DNA of 9,760 nucleotides. Origin: JBBUX01 sp037445775. Lineage in GTDB: Bacteria; Actinomycetota; Coriobacteriia; Anaerosomatales; PHET01. Below are positions 1 through 5,845 of the stretch, piece by piece (position 1 is the stretch's first letter; the number at the start of each line of letters is the position of its first letter). The translations under genes and the position numbers were made by a program. The notes beneath the pieces are model-generated. The model saw only the letters and a program-made list of their open reading frames with translations, ran no database searches and was not told the origin of the DNA. The DNA is taken from contig JBBIJX010000059.1 of the NCBI GenBank assembly GCA_037445775.1, positions 1-9,760 of the forward strand, in the 5' to 3' direction.

Positions 1-442
1 CGACCTTGAGCGGCACAAGGGGTTTCTGATCAACGCTTCGACCGTCAACGACATCAACGACCTCTACCTCGTGAGCGACATGCTCGTGACCGATTACTCG
101 AGCGTCTTCTTCGACTACGCTGTACTCATGCGACCCACCGTGTTCTTCATGTACGACCTCGAGCACTACGCCGAGGAGATCCGCGGCTTCTACCTGTCAC
201 TCGACGAGCTGCCCGGCCCCATCGTCCGCACGGAGCACGAACTCGTTGCAGCGGTTCGGGAGGCCACGAGCCCGCTTCGCGAGGGAGATGAGCTCCTGCG
301 GGCGTTCCGCTCCCGTTACGCGCCGCTCGATGACGGGCACGCCGCGGAACGGGTAATCTCGCTCGTGGCCGACGCAGCGGCGGGCGGCGGAGTCCGTCAG
401 GCGAACGGACAGGAGCGTAGCGAAGGAGGCAACGCCACGTGA
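1..442 (+). CDS. TagF/TagB-type CDP-glycerol glycerophosphotransferase, C-terminal part (5' truncated)
   Basis: The gene enters the window from the left; 146 C-terminal residues are visible, read from base 2 to a TGA at 440-442. The family (Glyphos_transf, CDP-glycerol:poly(glycerophosphate) glycerophosphotransferase) transfers glycerol phosphate from CDP-glycerol onto a membrane-bound teichoic acid or similar glycopolymer at the inner face of the membrane. The diagnostic C-terminal block is present: an N-D-I-N-D-L-Y segment, then V-T-D-Y-S-S-V-F-F-D-Y, R-P-T-V-F-F, Y-D-L-E-H-Y and a P-G-P-I motif, ending in the usual F-x5-Y-x3-D-D-G-H-A-A-E-R stretch. A short hydrophilic tail follows. The stop overlaps the next gene's GTG by 4 bp, and the next gene makes the CDP-glycerol substrate, which supports the call. 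Whether it is a polymerase (TagF) or primase (TagB) cannot be told without the N-terminus. Confidence 0.9.
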   Translation, partial: DLERHKGFLINASTVNDINDLYLVSDMLVTDYSSVFFDYAVLMRPTVFFMYDLEHYAEEIRGFYLSLDELPGPIVRTEHELVAAVREATSPLREGDELLRAFRSRYAPLDDGHAAERVISLVADAAAGGGVRQANGQERSEGGNAT

Positions 443-837
443 AGCGCGTTCTGACATATGGGACCTTCGACCTGCTCCACCACGGGCACATACGGATCCT
501 GCAGCGGGCGAAGACGCTCGGGGACTTCCTCGTGGTTGCTGTGTCGACCGACGAGTTCAATGCGGGCAAGGGCAAGAAGGCGTATCACGACTATGAGACG
601 CGCAAGGAGATCGTGGAGTCCATCCGCTACGTTGACCTCGTTATCCCCGAGTACTCCTGGGACCAGAAGATCGATGACGTGAAGAAATACGAAATCGATA
701 TCGTGGTGATGGGCGACGATTGGGCTGACAGCGACCGATTCGACTACCTGAGGGAGCACTGCGAACTCGTGTTCTTGCCGCGCACCGATGGGGTGTCGAC
801 GACCGACATCAAGGAGGACCTCGGTGGCAACGGGTAG
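439..837 (+). CDS. tagD: Glycerol-3-phosphate cytidylyltransferase (TagD/TarD)
   Basis: This 132-aa cytosolic nucleotidyltransferase makes CDP-glycerol from CTP and sn-glycerol-3-phosphate, the activated donor for poly-glycerol-phosphate teichoic acids. The hallmarks of the cytidylyltransferase fold are all visible: T-Y-G-T-F-D at residues 6-11, the H-x-G-H CTP-binding motif at 14-17, and the R-T-x-G-V-S-T-T motif at 115-122. M-G-D-D-W at 91-95 is also typical of TagD. Length and sequence are close to Bacillus TagD (about 130 aa), so the protein looks intact. The start is GTG at 439, giving a GTGA overlap with the upstream glycerophosphotransferase, and a GAAGGAGG ribosome binding site sits just before it (422-429). 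It lies between the enzyme that uses its product and the exporter genes, so CDP-glycerol supply and use are co-expressed. Confidence 0.96.
   Translation: MKRVLTYGTFDLLHHGHIRILQRAKTLGDFLVVAVSTDEFNAGKGKKAYHDYETRKEIVESIRYVDLVIPEYSWDQKIDDVKKYEIDIVVMGDDWADSDRFDYLREHCELVFLPRTDGVSTTDIKEDLGGNG
811..817 (+). promoter_or_regulatory. Ribosome binding site of the TagG-type permease, inside tagD
   Basis: AAGGAGG lies within the 3' end of the cytidylyltransferase gene, 6 bases ahead of the GTG at 824. It decides the start of the permease, because a possible ATG further upstream at 788 in the same frame has no such site and would add 12 residues of frame-shadow sequence. Confidence 0.8.
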
Positions 838-1702
838 ACGCCGTTCGCCGCTTGCCCCCTTCCGGCGGCTCTGGCGCACGTTCATCCAGATCCTCAAGGA
901 GCACCGCGACTTCAGAGTGCAGGTCTTCCAGCTCGCCGCGGTCGATATCATCAAGACGTATCGGGGCTCGGCGCTCGGATGGAGCTGGGCGGTGGTCAAG
1001 CCCGCAATCACCATCTTCGTCTACTGGTTCGCATTCGACATCGGGCTTCGGGCCGCGAAGCCTGTGGAGGGCGTGACACGCGGGGTCGAGACCACCTACC
1101 CGTTCTTCCTCTGGCTGCTCGCGGGCATCATCTCGTGGTTCTACGTGAGCGAGATGCTTACCCAGGGCATCAAGACGCTGAAGCGCTACAACTACCTGGT
1201 GACCAAGATCAAGTTCCCCGTCTCGACCATCTCGACGTTCGTGAGCCTCTCTAAGCTCTACGTGCACCTCGCGTTGCTCGCCTTAGTCGTAGTGATCTTC
1301 GTGGCGCTCGGTTATCCCATCGACATCTACTTCGTCCAGCTGCCGCTCTACGTCGCCTTGCTCTACATATTCTGGACGGCCTGGTCACTCTTCGCAGCAC
1401 CACTCGCGGCTGTGAGCAAGGACTTCGCGAATGTCGTGAACTCATTCACCACGGCCATATTCTGGATGTCGGGCATCATGTGGGACGCGAACAGGATCCA
1501 CATCGACTGGCTGCGCAATCTCCTGCTCCTCAACCCGGTGACCTACATCGCCAATGGCTACCGCAACGTCTTCATCTACAAGCGCTGGTTCTTCGAGGAC
1601 GAATGGGCGTCTGCGGCGTTCGGGTTCATACTCACACTCATGGTCCTGCTCGCTCTCTACACCTACCATCGGCTGCGGCGAGACATTGCCGACTTCTTGT
1701 GA
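824..1702 (+). CDS. tagG: TagG-type ABC-2 permease, teichoic acid/polysaccharide export
   Basis: This 292-aa integral membrane protein is the permease half of an ABC transporter that flips a lipid-linked wall polymer to the outer face of the membrane. It has an N-terminal amphipathic cytosolic segment, then the family signature around residues 41-60 (D-x-x-K-x-Y-R-G-S-x-L-G-x-x-W and K-P). About six hydrophobic segments follow, near residues 55-75, 93-112, 146-163, 170-195, 205-220 and 262-282, as in TagG/Wzm/RfbD (ABC-2) proteins. The conserved L-N-P-V-T-Y-I-A-N-G-Y-R stretch lies before the last membrane segment. Length is normal for TagG. The GTG start at 824 overlaps tagD by 14 bp and is supported by AAGGAGG at 811-817. 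The ATPase gene follows after 9 bp, so the pair makes one transporter. An O-antigen-like polysaccharide substrate is possible, but the tagD and tagF neighbours point to a glycerol-phosphate polymer. Confidence 0.9.
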   Translation: MATGRRRSPLAPFRRLWRTFIQILKEHRDFRVQVFQLAAVDIIKTYRGSALGWSWAVVKPAITIFVYWFAFDIGLRAAKPVEGVTRGVETTYPFFLWLLAGIISWFYVSEMLTQGIKTLKRYNYLVTKIKFPVSTISTFVSLSKLYVHLALLALVVVIFVALGYPIDIYFVQLPLYVALLYIFWTAWSLFAAPLAAVSKDFANVVNSFTTAIFWMSGIMWDANRIHIDWLRNLLLLNPVTYIANGYRNVFIYKRWFFEDEWASAAFGFILTLMVLLALYTYHRLRRDIADFL

Positions 1703-1711
1703 TGAGGGATC

Positions 1712-2479
1712 ATGGCAGCTGAAGACGTAGCCGTGCGGTTCACAGATGTGTCGAAGCGCTACCGGCTCTACCGGAGCAACAAGCACAGATTCGCCGGCAT
1801 CTTCTCGAGCAAGGTGTCGTACAAAGAGGTCTACGCGAACAACAATCTGAGCTTCACGATCCGGCGCGGCGAATCCGTCGCGGTTATGGGCAAGAACGGC
1901 GCGGGCAAGTCGACGATGCTCAAGATGATCACCGGCGTCGTGTTCCCCACGACGGGCACGATCGCCGTCAACGGGCGGGTCAGCGCGCTGCTCGAGCTCA
2001 CCGCCGGCTTCGACCCGGAGTTCACCGGACGCGAGAACATCGCGCTGCGTGGGCAGATCTGGGGAATGAGCAAGGCTGAGATCGCCGAGCTCGAGGAGCG
2101 GGCGGTCGACTTCGCCGACATCGGCGACTACATCGACCAGCCCATGCGCACCTACTCGAGCGGTATGAAGGCACGTGTTGGCTTCGCGATCAGCGCGAAC
2201 ATCAACCCCGACATCCTCGTTGTCGACGAAGCGCTCTCCGTGGGCGACAAGGCGTTCCGCCAGAAGTGCGACACCAAGATCAAGGAGATCATGGCCGAGG
2301 AGCACGTGACCGTGATTCTCGTGACGCACTCGGCGGGCTCCGCGCACTCTGTGTGCGAGCGCGGACTCGTGCTGAAGAAGGGTCGACTCGTGTTCGACGG
2401 CGCTATCGACGACGCGATCGAGTTCTACGAGGGCAAGCGTCCCACAGGCGCGCCCGACGACGTCTTCATCGACGTGTGA
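1712..2479 (+). CDS. tagH: TagH-type ABC transporter ATPase, teichoic acid/polysaccharide export
   Basis: This 255-aa protein is the nucleotide-binding subunit that powers the TagG permease. Walker A is G-K-N-G-A-G-K-S-T at residues 60-68, the ABC signature is the degenerate Y-S-S-G-M at 148-152, Walker B is I-L-V-V-D-E-A-L at 168-175, and the switch histidine is H206. The degenerate signature and the E-N-I-A-L-R-G segment around 108-114 are typical of the TagH/Wzt/KpsT group. It ends soon after the nucleotide-binding domain and lacks both the C-terminal carbohydrate-binding domain of some Wzt proteins and the long extension of Bacillus TagH (over 500 aa). It is therefore the short version seen in many actinobacteria. 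The ATG at 1712 follows GAGGG at 1704-1708. The stop codon overlaps the likely GTG start of the downstream hydrolase. Confidence 0.92.
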   Translation: MAAEDVAVRFTDVSKRYRLYRSNKHRFAGIFSSKVSYKEVYANNNLSFTIRRGESVAVMGKNGAGKSTMLKMITGVVFPTTGTIAVNGRVSALLELTAGFDPEFTGRENIALRGQIWGMSKAEIAELEERAVDFADIGDYIDQPMRTYSSGMKARVGFAISANINPDILVVDEALSVGDKAFRQKCDTKIKEIMAEEHVTVILVTHSAGSAHSVCERGLVLKKGRLVFDGAIDDAIEFYEGKRPTGAPDDVFIDV

Positions 2480-4470
2480 GCGCCGCCGTGAACGTCCGTA
2501 CAGTGGACAACGTATGGATCCCGCTTACGGACGGCACACGGCTGGCGGCGCGGTTGTGGCTCCCTGTGGATGCCGAAGCGCATCCCGTACCGGCCATCCT
2601 CGAGTACCTGCCGTACCGCAAAGACGACGGCACGGCCCTACAGGACCGGACCCGGCATCCGTACTTCGCAAGTAGGGGCTACGCTGCCGTCCGGGTCGAT
2701 CTGCGCGGCACTGGCGATTCCGACGGGGTGCTGTGCGACGAGTACCTGGCGCAGGAGCAGGACGACGCGCTCGAGGTGATCTCATGGATCGCCCGGCAGT
2801 CCTGGTGCACCGGCAAGGTGGGCATGATCGGCTACTCCTGGGGCGGTTTCAACGGCCTGCAGGTAGCCGCGAGGCGGCCCCCCGCGCTCGGGGCGGTCGT
2901 CACGGCGTATTCGACGGACGACCGCTACGCCGATGACTGTCACTATATGGGGGGCTGCGTGCTCGGCAGCGACATGCTCAAGTGGGCGTCGTCGATGCGC
3001 GCATACAACGCACTGCCACCGGACCCGCGTTTCCGCGACGACTGGCGTGACGCGTGGCTCGATCGGCTCGAGCGTACGCCCCCATTTATCGAGGCGTGGC
3101 TCACGCACCAGACGCGCGACGGATTCTGGAAACACGGGTCCGTTCGCGAGTCGTACGGGTCGATCGCCGCGCCCACACTGGTCGTCGGCGGGTGGGCCGA
3201 CGCGTACACGAACGCCGTGCCGCGGCTGCTTCGGCACCTCACGTGCGAGCGGCGCGGCATCATCGGCCCTTGGGGGCACGTTCTGCCGCATGGCGGCATC
3301 CCCGGACCCGCGATCGACTTCCTTGCCGAGTGCGTCCGTTGGTTCGACCGCTGGCTCAAGGGGTTGCCCACAGGCGTCGAGGACGACCCCTGCGTCCGGG
3401 TGTGGATGCAGGACAGCGTTGCGCCGGCGCGCTTCTACGACGCGCGGCCGGGGCGCTGGATCGCGCTCGACCGCTGGCCCGAGCCGGACGGCGAAGCGCG
3501 CGTCGCGCGCTTCGGGACGGCGAACCGTCTCATCTGGGGTGACCAGCCTTCGGAGGATGAGCCCTCACGCGTGACTGTCAGCGCACCGGAGCACACCGGC
3601 ACGACGGCTGGCGTATGGTGTGCGAACGGCTATCCCGACGAGCTGCCGGACGACCAGCGCGACGACGACGAGCGCTCCGCGTGCTTCGACACGGCACCGC
3701 TGCCTGATGGATTCGAGGTGCTGGGCGCCCCGGTCGTGCGGCTGCGGCTCAGTTCGGACGTGCCACAGGCGAGCGTCATCGTCAGACTCTGCGAGGTTGC
3801 GCCCGACGGCGCTTCGACGCTCGTCAGCTGGGGGATGTTGAACCTCAGTCACCGCGCCGGCCATGAGCGTCCTCAGCCGCTAGAGCCGGGGGCGTTCACC
3901 GACGCGGGCGTGGCTCTCAACGTCATCGGACACCGCTTCTCGGCTGGTAACGTCGTTCGGGTTGCGGTCTCTCAAGCGTACTGGCCGCATGCATGGCCGT
4001 CTCCCTCACCCGCCACGTTGATCCTTGAGACGAGCCGTTGCGAACTGACGCTTCCGCTCCTGCCCGACGTTGCCTCGGAGTCCTCGCTGCCGTTCGGCAT
4101 CGCACCGCAAGGCCGGGTGCGCTTGCGCGATGGCGTGCGCGAGAGAGAGGTCGATCAGACCGTCTCAGGCTCCTCGACGATCCGCGATACGCAGGCGTTC
4201 GACGTGATGCTGGAGTCCAACACCCGGTACGCCGGGAAGTCCGAGGACGTGTACGAGATCGCACCCGCAGACCCGCTGTCCGCCATTGTCCGCTGCGCTC
4301 GCGAGGAGTCGCTAACGCGTGACGGCTGGACGGTCCGTATCTCGGTGCGCGCCGAGATGCGTGCGACGGCGACGCACTTCATCGTCGACGACGCGCTCGA
4401 AGCGTTCGACGGCGACGAGCAGGTGTTCGCGATTTCGCAGCGGTTCGAGATAGCGCGGCAGGGTGTGTGA
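2476..4470 (+). CDS. CocE/NonD family alpha/beta hydrolase (X-Pro dipeptidyl-peptidase S15-like)
   Basis: This 664-aa serine hydrolase belongs to the cocaine esterase/glutaryl-acylase/X-Pro dipeptidyl-peptidase superfamily, whose members cleave esters, amides or prolyl peptides. The N-terminal part is the alpha/beta-hydrolase domain. Y47 in L-P-Y-R-K aligns with the oxyanion tyrosine, G-Y-S-W-G-G carries nucleophile S121, W-A-D-A-Y supplies D242, and G-P-W-G-H supplies H268. A helical cap lies between nucleophile and acid, and the second half is a PepX_C-type jelly roll (roughly residues 390-540), followed by a beta-rich tail of about 120 residues found in the longer family members. No signal peptide is visible, so it is probably cytosolic. 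The open frame extends further upstream, but homology begins at V-R-T-V-D-N-V-W-I-P. The GTG at 2476 gives a 4-bp overlap with TagH; a GTG at 2488 is the alternative. Neither has a good ribosome binding site. The natural substrate is unknown. Confidence 0.88.
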   Translation: MSAAVNVRTVDNVWIPLTDGTRLAARLWLPVDAEAHPVPAILEYLPYRKDDGTALQDRTRHPYFASRGYAAVRVDLRGTGDSDGVLCDEYLAQEQDDALEVISWIARQSWCTGKVGMIGYSWGGFNGLQVAARRPPALGAVVTAYSTDDRYADDCHYMGGCVLGSDMLKWASSMRAYNALPPDPRFRDDWRDAWLDRLERTPPFIEAWLTHQTRDGFWKHGSVRESYGSIAAPTLVVGGWADAYTNAVPRLLRHLTCERRGIIGPWGHVLPHGGIPGPAIDFLAECVRWFDRWLKGLPTGVEDDPCVRVWMQDSVAPARFYDARPGRWIALDRWPEPDGEARVARFGTANRLIWGDQPSEDEPSRVTVSAPEHTGTTAGVWCANGYPDELPDDQRDDDERSACFDTAPLPDGFEVLGAPVVRLRLSSDVPQASVIVRLCEVAPDGASTLVSWGMLNLSHRAGHERPQPLEPGAFTDAGVALNVIGHRFSAGNVVRVAVSQAYWPHAWPSPSPATLILETSRCELTLPLLPDVASESSLPFGIAPQGRVRLRDGVREREVDQTVSGSSTIRDTQAFDVMLESNTRYAGKSEDVYEIAPADPLSAIVRCAREESLTRDGWTVRISVRAEMRATATHFIVDDALEAFDGDEQVFAISQRFEIARQGV

Positions 4471-4544
4471 GGTGCATTGTGGCGCGCGGCCACCCGTCGA
4501 TGCGCTAGGCTGTCGTTCGTGACGGAACGGAAGGGACTCCACGC
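4471..4544 (+). promoter_or_regulatory. Gap between the operon and the CDGSH gene, with weak hairpin and -10-like box
   Basis: A small inverted repeat, GTGGC-GCGCG-GCCAC (4479-4493), starts 9 bases after the hydrolase stop. It has a 5-bp stem and no T-tract, so it is at best a weak terminator. TAGGCT at 4506-4511 resembles an actinobacterial -10 element. A TTGTGG at 4477-4482 is too far away (23 bp) for a standard -35. GGAAGGG at 4529-4535 is the likely ribosome binding site for the next gene. A separate promoter for the CDGSH gene is possible but not firmly shown. Confidence 0.3.
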
Positions 4545-5231
4545 GTGAACGAGCGCGACCCGGAGATGCGCATCGCGGTGACGCCGGACGGGCCCTATCT
4601 CGTCAAGGGCGGGGTCCCGCTGGTCCGCACGACGATCCTCACCAACGCCGCAGGCGAGTCCGTCGCGTGGGAGGAAGGGGAGCGTCTCGAATGCGGGGAG
4701 CGCTACGCGCTCTGCCGCTGCGGACACTCGGGGCGCAAGCCGATGTGCGACGGCAGCCATCTCGACATGGGTTTCGACGGCACCGAGACCGCGGGGCACG
4801 ACTCGTACGCGGAGCTCTCGGTCAGCATCGACGGGCCGGGCGTTCGGCTGCACGACGCCCGTACGCTTTGTGCCGAGGCGCGATTCTGCGATCGCGCGGA
4901 GGGGCTGTGGAACCTCGTCGAGGCGTGCGACGACGAAGAGAAGCGCCGCCTCGCCGAAGAGGAGGCCATGCTCTGCCCCTCGGGGCGCTACGTGATGTGT
5001 GACGGGAGCGGCGCCGAGAGCGAGCCCGAGTTCGAACCGTCGATAGCACTCGTCCACGATCCCGCAGCCGGGTGCAGCGGCCCGATCTGGGTGCGCGGGC
5101 GTATCCCCGTCTACGACGCCGAAGGTGTGCCGTACGAGACCCGCAACCGCGTGACGCTCTGCCGCTGCGGCGGATCGGCGAACAAGCCGTTCTGCGACGG
5201 GACGCACGTCGAGACACGCTTCGCGGAGTAG
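4545..5231 (+). CDS. CDGSH iron-sulfur protein with two CDGSH motifs and a middle Cys domain
   Basis: This 228-aa protein is probably a cytosolic redox or Fe-S-carrying protein; no precise reaction is known for the family. It carries two complete CDGSH-type [2Fe-2S] sites with 3-Cys/1-His ligands: C57, C59, C68 and H72 (C-R-C-x8-C-D-G-S-H), and C206, C208, C217 and H221 (C-R-C-x8-C-D-G-T-H). Between them is a third domain with C109-x5-C115 and C144-P-S-G-R, resembling the DUF1271/Fer4_19-like segment seen in bacterial CDGSH proteins of this length. Extra cysteines C128 and C152 are present, and C152 lies in a second C-D-G-S-like stretch that lacks the final His. The start is GTG at 4545 with GGAAGGG about 9 bases upstream; ATG at 4566 is the alternative but has a poor binding site. 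It has its own gap from the upstream operon and converges with the next gene. Confidence 0.88.
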   Translation: MNERDPEMRIAVTPDGPYLVKGGVPLVRTTILTNAAGESVAWEEGERLECGERYALCRCGHSGRKPMCDGSHLDMGFDGTETAGHDSYAELSVSIDGPGVRLHDARTLCAEARFCDRAEGLWNLVEACDDEEKRRLAEEEAMLCPSGRYVMCDGSGAESEPEFEPSIALVHDPAAGCSGPIWVRGRIPVYDAEGVPYETRNRVTLCRCGGSANKPFCDGTHVETRFAE

Positions 5232-5264
5232 AGCGCGGAGGCGGAACTCTCGCGCCGCGGTGTG

Positions 5265-5280
5265 AGCGCCGTATGGCGCT
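5265..5280. terminator. Hairpin between convergent genes, possible bidirectional terminator
   Basis: AGCGCC-GTAT-GGCGCT is a perfect 6-bp stem with a 4-base loop. It lies in the 57-bp gap between the end of the CDGSH gene (5231) and the end of the - strand 136-aa gene (5289). No T-run follows on either strand, so it is not a classic intrinsic terminator, but its position suits a shared transcription end. Confidence 0.35.
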
Positions 5281-5288
5281 GGGCTCGG

Positions 5289-5699
5289 CTAGCGCTGGCC
5301 GCCCACGAGCTTCCACGTACTAGCGTTCACCAGCTTCGTCGTCTCGGACGCCGTGTACTTGTGGAATGGGTTGCCCAGCGCCCGCGTGATCGTGGGATAC
5401 CCTCCGCCCCCGAACAGCGGGAGCGAGACCCTGCCGGAGTCCGCCTCACGCAGGTACTTGAGCTCCTTCGGCGAGAAGTCCTGATGCGCGTACGCCTTGT
5501 GGTAGTGCGTTGCGCGCGGGCCGCTTCTGAGCTCGATGGTGTCAGACGAAAGCTCGACGACGAACGTCGGCGGCTTCGGGTAGTGCGGCGGCAGGCGGGT
5601 CAGGAGCAGGTAGTCCTTGCCGCCCTTTCCGCGGAAGCCGCTATCCACCCGCAGGGACGTACCCTCGGGGTCCTTGTCGCACTTGAAGAAGAGAGACAT
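5289..5699 (-). CDS. Hypothetical protein, 136 aa, family not recognised
   Basis: I do not recognise this small protein. It is hydrophilic and basic, with one cysteine (C7), no signal peptide and no membrane segment. The N-terminal half alternates polar and hydrophobic residues in a beta-like pattern (L-L-L-T-R-L, F-V-V-E-L, D-T-I-E-L). The middle is rich in His and Tyr (H-Y-H-K-A-Y-A-H, residues 65-72), a Gly run (G-G-G-G, 97-100) is followed by Y-P-T-I-T, and the C-terminus ends in K-L-V-G-G-Q-R. The ATG at 5699 is preceded by AAAGGA with 7-base spacing, which decides the start. The frame is open further upstream, and an ATG at 5774 would add 25 residues with three cysteines, but it has no ribosome binding site. 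Codon use matches the neighbours, and the good binding site and promoter-like region upstream suggest a real gene. It follows the radical SAM gene on the same strand after a 146-bp gap. Confidence 0.72.
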   Translation of the reverse strand: MSLFFKCDKDPEGTSLRVDSGFRGKGGKDYLLLTRLPPHYPKPPTFVVELSSDTIELRSGPRATHYHKAYAHQDFSPKELKYLREADSGRVSLPLFGGGGYPTITRALGNPFHKYTASETTKLVNASTWKLVGGQR

Positions 5700-5706
5700 G
5701 TGAGCG

Positions 5707-5712
5707 TCCTTT
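5707..5712 (-). promoter_or_regulatory. Ribosome binding site of the 136-aa gene
   Basis: On the - strand this reads AAAGGA, 7 bases ahead of the ATG at 5699. It favours this start over the in-frame ATG at 5774, which would place this site within coding sequence. Confidence 0.65.
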
Positions 5713-5736
5713 GCGGTTCGACGGGGCACGGCACAC

Positions 5737-5759
5737 TCTATAGGGTTGCGCATGCACAA
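5737..5759 (-). promoter_or_regulatory. Candidate promoter -10 and operator-like palindrome before the 136-aa gene
   Basis: On the - strand, TATAGA (5737-5742) is a plausible -10 box about 40 bases ahead of the start codon. Immediately upstream lies a near-perfect 14-bp palindrome, TTGTGCATGCGCAA (5746-5759), with 6 of 7 base pairs matching. This would place it in the spacer, a usual operator position. No good -35 hexamer is visible at 16-18 bp. The element suggests the 136-aa gene can be transcribed apart from the radical SAM gene, but this is inferred from pattern only. Confidence 0.35.
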
Positions 5760-5812
5760 GCATCGGCTCTTCATGCCGAACAATTGAGCTAGTCGCGGGT
5801 CGTGTTTCCCCG

Positions 5813-5825
5813 GGTGCGGAGCACC
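5813..5825 (-). terminator. Short hairpin after the radical SAM gene
   Basis: GGTGC-TCC-GCACC on the - strand forms a 5-bp stem about 20 bases past the radical SAM stop codon. No T-run follows, so it is only weak support for transcription ending before the 136-aa gene. Confidence 0.22.
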
Positions 5826-5845
5826 GGCACCGCGGCACGTGAACC

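Noticed and set aside
788..823. ATG at 788 as the start of the TagG-type permease
   Set aside because: The extra 12 residues look like tagD read in another frame, and the AAGGAGG at 811-817 is correctly placed for the GTG at 824.
1442..2347. Long open frame on the - strand (about 300 codons) opposite the TagG/TagH genes
   Set aside because: It lies antisense to two well-supported genes, its translation is rich in Arg, His, Val and Asp with no recognisable domain, and such frames are expected from strong G/C third-position bias.
2266..2475. Upstream extension of the hydrolase into the TagH coding region
   Set aside because: The extension is very Arg-rich frame-shadow sequence, while the family homology starts at about 2491.
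4155..5207. Long open frame on the - strand (350 codons) opposite the hydrolase 3' end and the CDGSH gene
   Set aside because: It spans an intergenic gap and two strongly supported + strand genes, and its translation shows no domain and an Arg/Ala/Val-rich shadow composition.
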